Positions 35,854 through 44,105 of a stretch of DNA of 64,000 nt are shown in pieces. This DNA is from Pedobacter psychrophilus. GTDB lineage: Bacteria; Bacteroidota; Bacteroidia; Sphingobacteriales; Sphingobacteriaceae. The stretch's first letter is position 1, and every line of letters begins with the position of its first letter. Under the pieces are notes generated by a model. It was not told the DNA's origin. It ran no database searches and saw only the letters and a list, made by a program, of their open reading frames with translations. The stretch lies in NCBI RefSeq assembly GCF_001652725.1, contig NZ_LWHJ01000027.1:248001-312000 (forward strand). Reading direction: 5' to 3'. Both the position numbers and the translations under genes were made by a program.

Positions 35854-37017
35854 TTGCATCAACAAATTAAAAATATCGCCATTTTAGGCTCAACAGGAAG
35901 TATCGGGACACAAGCTTTAGAAGTGATAGAAGCTAACCCTGCATTATTTCAGGTTTCTGTTTTAACAGCACAATCAAACGTAGATTTATTAATAGCGCAA
36001 GCTTTAAAATTTAGTCCTAAGATTGTAGTTATTGGCGATGAAAGTAAATATCAAATTTTAAAGGCAGCATTAAAAATCACTTCTATTGAAGTTAAAGCGG
36101 GTATTGAGGCACTTGTTGAAGTGGTGGTCTTACCAGAGTTAGAAACTGTTTTAACTGCATTGGTTGGTTTTGCAGGTTTAAAGCCAACAATCGCTGCCAT
36201 TAAGGCAGGCAAGCATATCGCGTTAGCAAATAAAGAAACCTTAGTAGTTGCTGGCGAACTAATTACAGCTTTAGCAAAACAATATAATGTCAATATTTTA
36301 CCCGTAGATTCCGAGCATTCTGCTATTTTTCAATGCCTTACCGGCGAGATAAATCCAATAGAAAAAATATATTTAACAGCTTCTGGAGGTCCGTTTAGAG
36401 GAAAAAACATCGAATTTTTATCGGAGGTAACTAAGCAACAAGCTTTAAGACATCCAAATTGGGTAATGGGAGCAAAAATCACTATAGATTCTGCCTCACT
36501 CATGAATAAGGGATTAGAGGTGATAGAAGCTAAGTGGCTTTTTAATTTAGATGTCAAACAAATTGATGTCATTGTTCATCCACAATCTATTATTCATTCT
36601 ATCGTTCAATTCGAAGACGGTTCTATGAAAGCTCAAATGGGTTTACCCGATATGAAATTGCCCATTCAGTATGCATTGGCTTATCCAAATCGGATAAAAA
36701 ACGATCTTAAAAGATTTAACTTTTTAGATTATCCATCGTTAACTTTTGAGCAGGCTGACATGAAGACATTTAGAAACCTGGCTTTGGCATTTGTAGCTTT
36801 AGAAAAAGCGGGAAATATGCCATGTATTGTAAATGCGGCTAATGAGGTAGTGGTGGCAGAATTTTTGAACGAGCGAATTGGTTTTTTACAAATGAGCGAA
36901 GTGATAGAAACCTGTATGGCAAAACTCGATTTTATGAAAACCCCATCATTTGAGGATTATTTTGAAACCGATAAACAAACCCGCATTTTTGCGAAACAAT
37001 TAGTAACAAATATTTAA
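35854..37017 (+). CDS. dxr: 1-deoxy-D-xylulose 5-phosphate reductoisomerase
   Basis: Converts DXP to 2-C-methyl-D-erythritol 4-phosphate in the MEP isoprenoid pathway using NADPH. 387 residues, the usual length. The NADPH motif is AILGSTGSIGTQALEV, followed by GKHIALANKETLVVAG, the metal/substrate segment PVDSEHSAIFQCL and ITIDSASLMNKGLEVIEAKWLF. The start codon appears to be TTG: the codon just before is TAA and there is no ATG before the NADPH motif. rseP follows after 27 bases, a common neighbour in Bacteroidota and other phyla. Confidence 0.96.
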   Translation: MHQQIKNIAILGSTGSIGTQALEVIEANPALFQVSVLTAQSNVDLLIAQALKFSPKIVVIGDESKYQILKAALKITSIEVKAGIEALVEVVVLPELETVLTALVGFAGLKPTIAAIKAGKHIALANKETLVVAGELITALAKQYNVNILPVDSEHSAIFQCLTGEINPIEKIYLTASGGPFRGKNIEFLSEVTKQQALRHPNWVMGAKITIDSASLMNKGLEVIEAKWLFNLDVKQIDVIVHPQSIIHSIVQFEDGSMKAQMGLPDMKLPIQYALAYPNRIKNDLKRFNFLDYPSLTFEQADMKTFRNLALAFVALEKAGNMPCIVNAANEVVVAEFLNERIGFLQMSEVIETCMAKLDFMKTPSFEDYFETDKQTRIFAKQLVTNI

Positions 37018-37044
37018 TTTAAAAATCAAACAAATAAAATATAA

Positions 37045-38370
37045 ATGGATGTATTAGTGATGATTGCCCAGTTAATTTTAGGGCTTTCAATTTTGATAGT
37101 GCTACACGAGTTAGGTCATTTTTTAACTGCAAGGGCGTTTGGTATTAAAGTAGAGAAGTTTTATCTGTTTTTTGATGCTTGGGGATTTAAACTTTTCAGC
37201 ATAAAATATAAGGATTGCGAATATGGAATAGGTTGGTTGCCTTTAGGAGGATATGTTAAAATTGCGGGGATGATAGATGAATCTATGGATACCGAAGCAT
37301 TAGAAGCACCAATACAGCCCTGGGAATTTAGGGCAAAACCAGCTTGGCAGCGATTAATAGTAATGTTAGGTGGTGTTACCGTTAATGTAATCCTCGGTAT
37401 TTTCATATTTTGGATGCTTACTTTTAAATACGGAGAAACATATTTGCCAAATCAACAACTACAATATGGTATTGCTCCAGGAATTGTGGGGCAACAGGTT
37501 GGTTTAAAACCAGGAGATAAAGTTACAGAGATAAATGGTAAACCTGTTGTTCGATTTGATGAAATTCGAAGTTCTGATGTACTTTTAGGTAACTCTAACT
37601 TAACAGTTTTAAGAGACGGCCAATCACAACAAGTTGTAATCCCAGCAAACATCTTAAACACTGTTTCTGATTATGGAATTGATGAATTTGTTGCTCCAAG
37701 ATTAAAATCAAAAATAGGAGAAATAAGTATCGGAAGTGCGGCCGATAAAGCAGGACTAAAGAAAGGGGATCAAATAATAGCAGCAAATGGTCAAAAAGCT
37801 ATATTTAGTGACGAACTAAGAAATATTTTAGTTAAGAACAAAAACAAAACCTTACAGATTTCTTATTTAAGGGGTAATGATAGCCTAACAACTCCAATAA
37901 AGGCATCAGCGGATGGCACTTTAGGTTTTTATTTCGATACACAAACATTAAAGACAGAAACAAAAGACTTTACATTTTTTGCAGCTTTACCAGAAGGAGC
38001 TTCAAAAGCTTGGGGTTCTTTAACAGATAATGCAAAAGGATTAAGCAAAGTAGTTAAAGGAGAGGTTAAGGCAACTAAAGCATTTTCTGGACCAGTTGAA
38101 ATTGCTCGAAAATTATACGGAGGAACCTGGGATTGGATAAAATTTTGGAGTATTACAGGTTTACTTTCTATGGCTTTAGCATTAATGAATCTATTACCGA
38201 TACCTGCTTTAGATGGTGGTCATGCAGTATTTCTGCTGATTGAAATGATAAAAGGAAAGCCTTTAAGCGATAAATTTATGGAAAGGGCACAAATAGTTGG
38301 TTTTGTTATATTAGCAACATTAATGGTATTTGTTTTAGGTAATGATATATTTAAAGCATTCACCAAATAG
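37045..38370 (+). CDS. rseP: RseP-type site-2 zinc metalloprotease
   Basis: Intramembrane protease that cuts anti-sigma factors and cleared signal peptides. 441 residues. The first helix carries the zinc motif HELGH (21-25), and the third ligand motif is NLLPIPALDGGHAVF near residue 390. A PDZ pair occupies about 130-290 (AGLKKGDQIIAANGQKA is clear). GGYVKIAGM follows the first helix as in other RseP proteins. It follows dxr and precedes hscB, suggesting an operon of envelope and housekeeping genes. Confidence 0.95.
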   Translation: MDVLVMIAQLILGLSILIVLHELGHFLTARAFGIKVEKFYLFFDAWGFKLFSIKYKDCEYGIGWLPLGGYVKIAGMIDESMDTEALEAPIQPWEFRAKPAWQRLIVMLGGVTVNVILGIFIFWMLTFKYGETYLPNQQLQYGIAPGIVGQQVGLKPGDKVTEINGKPVVRFDEIRSSDVLLGNSNLTVLRDGQSQQVVIPANILNTVSDYGIDEFVAPRLKSKIGEISIGSAADKAGLKKGDQIIAANGQKAIFSDELRNILVKNKNKTLQISYLRGNDSLTTPIKASADGTLGFYFDTQTLKTETKDFTFFAALPEGASKAWGSLTDNAKGLSKVVKGEVKATKAFSGPVEIARKLYGGTWDWIKFWSITGLLSMALALMNLLPIPALDGGHAVFLLIEMIKGKPLSDKFMERAQIVGFVILATLMVFVLGNDIFKAFTK

Positions 38371-38454
38371 GTTGAAATCTTAAAGCCGAAGGCAGAAAGC
38401 TCTTATTTGAGTTATAGCTTGCAGCTTTAAACGTTTGGCTTTCAGCTTCAAAAA

Positions 38455-38985
38455 ATGGACTATTTCAAATTTTACGATATACCTCTAACTTTTAATCCCG
38501 ATAAAACATTGGTGAAGAAAAAGTTTTATGAGTTAAGTAAAAAGTATCATCCTGATTTTTATATCAACGAATCTGAAGTTAAACAAGATGAGATTTTAGG
38601 ATTTTCTACTCTAAACAATAAAGCTTTTCAAACGCTCTCAAATTCTGATAAATTAATTCCTTACATCTTAGAACTTGAAGGCGTATTAGAGGAAGGAGAA
38701 AAGTATCAGCTTCCTCAAAGTTTTTTAGTGGAAATGATGGATGTAAATGAGGCCATCATGGATTTAGAATTTGATGAAAATGCCGATAAATTGGTAGAAG
38801 TAAAATCTATTATTGAAGATTTTGAAAATAGTTTAAATATAAAATTACAATCTTTAACTGCTGATTTTGAACAATATGAGGAAAGTAAAAAGTCTGAAGT
38901 ATTAAATCAGATTAAAGATATTTGGTACAGAAAGAAATATTTGTTGCGAATACGGGAATCAATTAATAAGTTTGCATCCCGTTAA
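38455..38985 (+). CDS. hscB: Fe-S assembly co-chaperone HscB
   Basis: A 176-residue J-domain protein that brings the scaffold IscU to the Hsp70 HscA. The N-terminal J domain (DYFKFYDIPLTFNPDKTLVKKKFYELSKKYHPDFY) has the HPD motif at 32-34. The C-terminal helical bundle (about 80-170) has FLVEMMDVNEAIMDLEF, the IscU-binding type. hscA and the isc genes are not in the window. The gap upstream (38371-38454) holds AGCTTGCAGCTTTAA-type repeated AGCTT motifs and no gene. Confidence 0.9.
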   Translation: MDYFKFYDIPLTFNPDKTLVKKKFYELSKKYHPDFYINESEVKQDEILGFSTLNNKAFQTLSNSDKLIPYILELEGVLEEGEKYQLPQSFLVEMMDVNEAIMDLEFDENADKLVEVKSIIEDFENSLNIKLQSLTADFEQYEESKKSEVLNQIKDIWYRKKYLLRIRESINKFASR

Positions 38986-39008
38986 CAAGCTAATGTTTGT
39001 TAAAATAT

Positions 39009-39091
39009 GCTCGGCTGGCGGAACTGGTAGACGCGTCGGTCTCAAACACCGATAGGAAACTGTGCCGGTTCGATTCCGGCGCCGAGTACCA
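39009..39091 (+). tRNA. tRNA-Leu (CAA)
   Basis: An 83-base cloverleaf. The acceptor arm pairs GCTCGGC with GCCGAGT, with a G-U first pair. The D arm contains GGCGGAACTGGTAGACGC. The anticodon stem TCGGT/ACCGA encloses the loop CTCAAAC, giving anticodon CAA at 39043-39045, which reads UUG. The variable region is TAGGAAACTGT, and the T arm is GCCGG-TTCGATT-CCGGC. Discriminator A and an encoded CCA end the gene at 39091. Confidence 0.95.
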
Positions 39092-39103
39092 AGGCCATCA
39101 TAT

Positions 39104-39136
39104 AATTAACAAAGGATTTAAAATCCTTTGTTAATT
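39104..39136. other. 15-bp perfect hairpin just downstream of tRNA-Leu
   Basis: AATTAACAAAGGATT and AATCCTTTGTTAATT flank a 3-base loop, forming a perfect palindrome 12 bases after the tRNA. No T run follows. It may be the tRNA terminator or processing site. Confidence 0.6.
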
Positions 39137-39506
39137 GGCTTAAATAACTATTTTCCAGACTCCTCTAAATGGACTCTTTCCGAAACTGCTCCGAAATAAT
39201 ATAAACAGAAACGGATAAATATAAATTTCAAAAAATTTATTAATCAAGTTGTAATCTATAAGTAGATAATAAGAGTTTTGCCTTTATTTATTTTATTTTG
39301 ATAGAAAATAGAGATAAATCTGAGATCATTATATTAGGGAAAATTCTCTAATATTTTAAGAAAATTTGGATTGACTACTTTATCACGTAATTTATAAAGT
39401 TAAAATGATTCAAGTTATTGTATAATTAGTTTAATAAAACTTTCGTAATTAATTATAATTTTGAAAGTAATGGGAATCTTCATTCCATTGATCAACCTTT
39501 TTAACA
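39137..39506. other. AT-rich gap before the first GH3 gene, no gene seen
   Basis: About 370 bases with no ORF of note. An imperfect inverted repeat (AATGGGAAT...ATTCCATT) lies at about 39471-39490, close to the GH3 start, and could be a regulator site. A promoter for the carbohydrate run is expected here but no TAnnTTTG box stands out. Confidence 0.45.
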
Positions 39507-41720
39507 ATGACCTACTATCAACTGAAATGGCTAAGATCTTATCTCGTTTTGGCTATATTATTCTTTATTCAGATTATACCTTCAACTGCTCAGCAGACCT
39601 TATATAAAGAAAAAAATGCTATTGTAGAAGTTAGAATAACAGATCTTTTAAAAAGAATGACTTTAAAAGAGAAGATCCTCCAATTAAACCAATATACTTT
39701 AGGTATTAATAATAACTCAAATAATATAGGAGAGGAGGTAAAATCCTTACCACCAGAAATTGGCTCTCTAATTTATTTTAGCAATGATCCTTTGCTAAGA
39801 AACCAGATACAGAAAAAAGCAATGGAACAGTCGAGGTTGGGTATTCCTATTCTTTTTGGTTTTGATGTAATCCATGGTTTTAGGACGGTTTATCCAATTT
39901 CATTAGCTCAGGCTTGCTCTTGGAATCCTAAACTGGTAGAGCAACTATGTGCGGTTGCGGCAAAGGAATCAAAGCTTTCCGGTATCGACTGGACATTTTC
40001 GCCCATGATAGATGTTGCCCGGGATGCCAGATGGGGAAGAGTTTCTGAAGGTTATGGAGAAGATACCTACGCCAATTCAGTTTTCGGCGTGGCTTCTGTT
40101 AAAGGTTATCAAGGGAAAAATCTATCAGACCAGTTTTCTATAGCGGCTTGTTTAAAACATTATGTAGGTTACGGCGAAAGCGAGGGCGGAAGAGATTATC
40201 ATTACAGTGATATTTCATCCCAAGCTTTATGGGAAGCCTATTTGCCACCATACAAAGCCTGTGTGGATGCTGGAGCGGCAACTTTAATGAGTGCTTTTAA
40301 CGATATAAGTGGTACGCCCGCAACTGCTAATCGTTATTTATTGACGGATATTCTCAAGAAAAAATGGGCGCATGATGGTTTTGTGGTATCAGATTGGAAT
40401 GCTATTGAACAGCTGATTGACCAAGGAGTTGCTAAAGACAGGAAAGAAGCAGGCTTAAAAGCTTTTAAAGCCGGGGTAGAAATGGATATGAAAGACAATA
40501 TCTATTTTGAATTTATGGAGGAACTGGTAAAAGAAAACAAAGTATCAATAGCCATGATTGATGATGCCGTTTCACGGGTTTTAAGAGTAAAATTTAGACT
40601 GGGATTGTTTGATAAGCCATACACAGCAACTACCGACGAAAAGGCTAGGTACTTAAAAAAGGAGGATGTTGAACTTGCAAAGAAAATGGCTGCGGAAAGC
40701 ATGGTTTTGCTAAAAAACAAACAGATTTTACCATTACGAAAAGAAACTAAAATTGCATTGATAGGCCCGATGGCAAAAGATAAAACCAATTTGTTAGGCT
40801 CTTGGTCTTTCAACGGGAGAGATGCTGATGTAGAATCTTTATATGAAGGATTAAAGAAAGAGTTTAATGAACCTAGTCAAATTATATATGCTAAAGGATG
40901 TGATTTTGACAAGGATGATGAAAGCGGTTTTGAAGAAGCATTAGCAACGGCAAAAAAAGCCGAAGTTATTGTGCTTTGTTTGGGCGAAAAGAAAACATGG
41001 AGCGGAGAGAACGCATCAAGATCAACCATATCCTTGCCCGCAATTCAGGAAAAACTGATTATGGAACTTAAAAAGTTAGGTAAACCAGTAATCCTTGTTT
41101 TATCGAACGGCAGACCTTTAGAACTGCAAAGGATAGAACCTTTAGCAGATGCCATCTTAGAAATTTGGCAACCAGGAATTGCAGGCGGAAGTGCATTCGC
41201 TGGTATCATTTCCGGTAGAATAAACCCCTCTGGTAAATTAGCAATCACTTTCCCTTTAACTACTGGCCAAATCCCAATATATTACAATATGAGGCAAAGT
41301 GCTCGTCCTGACCAAGGGAAATATCAGGATATTTCTACAGAATCTTTATATTGGTTTGGACATGGATTAAGCTATACAAATTATAATTATGAATCTTTAA
41401 CTGTTTCTAAAACTAAATTCACCGCCAAAGAAAAAATCAAAGTGAGTGTTACAGTCAGTAATATAGGAAAGATGGATGGTGAAGAAACTGTTTTATGGTA
41501 TATCTCGGATCCTGTGGCTAGCATATCCCGACCTATTAAAGAGCTTAAATATTTTGAAAAGAAGGCGATAAAACTTGGAGAAAAAGTAATTTACCAATTT
41601 GAAATAGATCCAATAAAGGATTTAAGCTACAGTGATGCCAATGGAAATCGGATTTTAGAAGAAGGTGATTTTTACATTTATGCTGGCGATAAAAAGCTAA
41701 AAATTGAATTGATTAAATAG
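39507..41720 (+). CDS. Glycoside hydrolase family 3 beta-glucosidase-like enzyme
   Basis: A 737-residue exported enzyme. The signal peptide ends in IIPSTAQQ. The GH3 N-terminal barrel shows FGFDVIHGFRTVYPI, GRVSEGYGEDTY, KHYVGYGESEGGRDY and the catalytic nucleophile Asp296 in GFVVSDW. The (alpha/beta)6 domain contains LIGPMAKDKTNLLGSW, and a C-terminal fibronectin III-like domain (FGHGLSYTNYNYESLTVSKTKF onward) completes the protein. Retaining GH3 enzymes release beta-linked glucose or xylose from chain ends. It is the first gene of a plus-strand carbohydrate run with GH65 and another GH3. Confidence 0.93.
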   Translation: MTYYQLKWLRSYLVLAILFFIQIIPSTAQQTLYKEKNAIVEVRITDLLKRMTLKEKILQLNQYTLGINNNSNNIGEEVKSLPPEIGSLIYFSNDPLLRNQIQKKAMEQSRLGIPILFGFDVIHGFRTVYPISLAQACSWNPKLVEQLCAVAAKESKLSGIDWTFSPMIDVARDARWGRVSEGYGEDTYANSVFGVASVKGYQGKNLSDQFSIAACLKHYVGYGESEGGRDYHYSDISSQALWEAYLPPYKACVDAGAATLMSAFNDISGTPATANRYLLTDILKKKWAHDGFVVSDWNAIEQLIDQGVAKDRKEAGLKAFKAGVEMDMKDNIYFEFMEELVKENKVSIAMIDDAVSRVLRVKFRLGLFDKPYTATTDEKARYLKKEDVELAKKMAAESMVLLKNKQILPLRKETKIALIGPMAKDKTNLLGSWSFNGRDADVESLYEGLKKEFNEPSQIIYAKGCDFDKDDESGFEEALATAKKAEVIVLCLGEKKTWSGENASRSTISLPAIQEKLIMELKKLGKPVILVLSNGRPLELQRIEPLADAILEIWQPGIAGGSAFAGIISGRINPSGKLAITFPLTTGQIPIYYNMRQSARPDQGKYQDISTESLYWFGHGLSYTNYNYESLTVSKTKFTAKEKIKVSVTVSNIGKMDGEETVLWYISDPVASISRPIKELKYFEKKAIKLGEKVIYQFEIDPIKDLSYSDANGNRILEEGDFYIYAGDKKLKIELIK

Positions 41721-41822
41721 CCTTTTTATTCAAGGAAAGTCAATTTCTCATGCTAAAAGCTCTTAACTATCAAATTAGCATCCTATTTATAATAATTAAT
41801 ATCAAAGTATACAAACAACAAC

Positions 41823-43895
41823 ATGAAAGGCAAAAGTTTAAAAATTGTTAAGAGCTTAATAAGCTGTTTAATACTTATTGGCTTAGTTAACAATGTGGTC
41901 TCATATGCTCAATCTAAAAATTTATGGATAATTAAAGCTACAGATACCAGCAATTATAATCCGGCTTATTTAGGAAATGGAATTATTGGATTTAAAAGTT
42001 TAAAAAATGGTTTAGGAGCAGAAAAAGTAATTATAAATGGATTATATGATCATAGTCCTTTAGGTGATAACATAAGATTAGTTAATTACTTTAATCCTAT
42101 AAATCTGAGTATTACTTTCAAGGATAACTCAGAATTAAAATTTGGAATAAATGTTAGTGAATGGCAGCAGCATCTAAATTTAAAGGAAGCAACCTTAGAA
42201 ACTTCCTATAATTATGCAGGGATGTTAAACGTAAAAAGCCAATTAATGGCTTTAAGAAACTTACCAATGACCACGTTGGGTCTTTATGAATTTACTGCTA
42301 TTGAGGATATTGAATTTACAATAAAAAATGTAATGAGTATTCCAGATCGTAGTAAAACTTTCAGTAGTTATAAAACCAATCTTAATTATGGATTATACCG
42401 ATTAGGTAATAACTCCAAAGAAAAAATAGCGATCATGTCTGCAGGCTTCCCAACAGAATCTGGAAAAGATTGTTTAGCTGGTGCCAACACCTATTTTTTT
42501 AACGGTAATTCACCAGAAATAAATTACATCAAATTAAACCCTAATAGTCAGCAGTGTTCTTTTGTAGTTAAGCTTAAAAAGGGAGATAAATTTTCTTTTG
42601 CTATGTTGAGCTCTTTTACACACTCTGGTTTTACTAGCGATGTTTATAATGACGTGATAAGAATTTGTAGTAAAGATTATAATTTGGGCTATCCTAAATT
42701 AGTAACAGCCCATAAGTTAGCATGGGAAAACTTATGGAAAAGTGATATTGAAATAGAGGGTGATGATGAAGCACAAATTGATGTACGATTGGGGCTTTAT
42801 TCTTTGTATTCTTCCATAACTGATGGCTTTGACCTCAGCATTCCTCCTTGTGGCTTATCAGAAACAGGCTGGGGTGGTCATATTTTTTGGGATTCCGAAT
42901 TGTGGATGTATCCACCGCTTTTGTTGATGAAGCCAGATTTTGCAAAATCTATGATAGATTTTAGGTTTAACACTTTAGCTCAAGCAAAAAAAAGAGCAGC
43001 TCAATTTGGCTATAAAGGAGCAATGTATCCTTGGGAGTCTGATTTACAAGGAAATGAATGTACACCAATTTCATATAAATTAGATATGAATGAACATCAT
43101 GTTACCGCAGATGTTGCAATTGCTGCCTGGAATTACTATCAGGTTACAAAAGATAAGATTTGGTTAAAAGAAAAAGGCTTTCCTATATTAAAAGAAGTGG
43201 CAAATTTTTGGGTATCGAGGTCTCAAAAGGATTTGGAAGGTATTTATCACATAAAAAACGTAGTTGGTCCAGATGAATATTTTGAAGATGTTGATGATGA
43301 TGCTTTTACAAATGGAGCTGTTAAAATGGTATTGAATGCGGCCATTAAAAGTGCAAAAATTATGGATGAGGATATTGATAAAAGGTGGATAGATGTATCA
43401 AAAAATCTTATTGTATTAAATCATATGGATGGCTATACATTACAAAACGCTCAATATACAGGTCAAAAAATTAAACAAGCTGATGTTAATTTATTAGCTT
43501 TTCCGCTAGAGTATATTAAAGATAAAGCACAAATTGAAAGGGACTTGAATTATTATGAGCCTAAAATAGATCCAAACGGACCATCTATGAGTTATAGCGT
43601 TTTAGCAACTTCATATGCCCGTTTAGGCAATTCTGATAAAGCCTACCAATTATTCAAAAAATCATATCAGCCTAACCGTAAACCACCTTTTGGTTTCATT
43701 TCTGAAAAACCACGACCAAGTGCAACAGTTTTTTGTACAGGTTATGGCGGCATATTGCAAACAGTTCTTTTTGGCTTTGCAGGACTGAATATTGGTAAAA
43801 GTGGTATATATCAGGAAAAAGCAAAATTACCTTTGAGCTGGATAAAATTGACCATTAAGCGGGAAGGCGAAAAAGATATTGTTTGTATTCAATAA
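41823..43895 (+). CDS. Glycoside hydrolase family 65 enzyme
   Basis: 690 residues with a signal peptide (SCLILIGLVNNVVSYAQ), so it acts outside the cytoplasm. GH65 members cleave alpha-glucosidic linkages by hydrolysis or phosphorolysis. The family signature is GPDEYFEDVDDDAFTNGAVK, with Glu485 as the predicted general acid. WGGHIFWDSELWMYPPLL and YPWESDLQGNECTP match the catalytic (alpha/alpha)6 domain. An Fj-type GH65 from Flavobacterium hydrolyses kojibiose; the export signal and a Glu in FISEKPRP, which may be a general base, favour hydrolysis over phosphorolysis. It lies between two GH3 genes. Confidence 0.88.
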   Translation: MKGKSLKIVKSLISCLILIGLVNNVVSYAQSKNLWIIKATDTSNYNPAYLGNGIIGFKSLKNGLGAEKVIINGLYDHSPLGDNIRLVNYFNPINLSITFKDNSELKFGINVSEWQQHLNLKEATLETSYNYAGMLNVKSQLMALRNLPMTTLGLYEFTAIEDIEFTIKNVMSIPDRSKTFSSYKTNLNYGLYRLGNNSKEKIAIMSAGFPTESGKDCLAGANTYFFNGNSPEINYIKLNPNSQQCSFVVKLKKGDKFSFAMLSSFTHSGFTSDVYNDVIRICSKDYNLGYPKLVTAHKLAWENLWKSDIEIEGDDEAQIDVRLGLYSLYSSITDGFDLSIPPCGLSETGWGGHIFWDSELWMYPPLLLMKPDFAKSMIDFRFNTLAQAKKRAAQFGYKGAMYPWESDLQGNECTPISYKLDMNEHHVTADVAIAAWNYYQVTKDKIWLKEKGFPILKEVANFWVSRSQKDLEGIYHIKNVVGPDEYFEDVDDDAFTNGAVKMVLNAAIKSAKIMDEDIDKRWIDVSKNLIVLNHMDGYTLQNAQYTGQKIKQADVNLLAFPLEYIKDKAQIERDLNYYEPKIDPNGPSMSYSVLATSYARLGNSDKAYQLFKKSYQPNRKPPFGFISEKPRPSATVFCTGYGGILQTVLFGFAGLNIGKSGIYQEKAKLPLSWIKLTIKREGEKDIVCIQ

Positions 43896-44105
43896 AAAGA
43901 TTCTTGTTTTTAACCTCCTTTACTATCGAAAGATTTAAAGTCTATTTGTTTTAACGATGATCATCTAATCTATAATATAAGAATTGAAAAAAACAGATTT
44001 ATGTGCTAATTATACTGGTGTGGTTCAAGTGTTCAAATCAAAATAAAAAATCGTATACAATAACTGTTGTTCTTTTCGATGTATCAAATAATATGAAGAA
44101 TTCCT

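Noticed and set aside
39009-39136. Integrated element at the tRNA-Leu gene
   Set aside because: No integrase, no duplicated tRNA end and no mobile-element gene were found in the downstream 25 kb.
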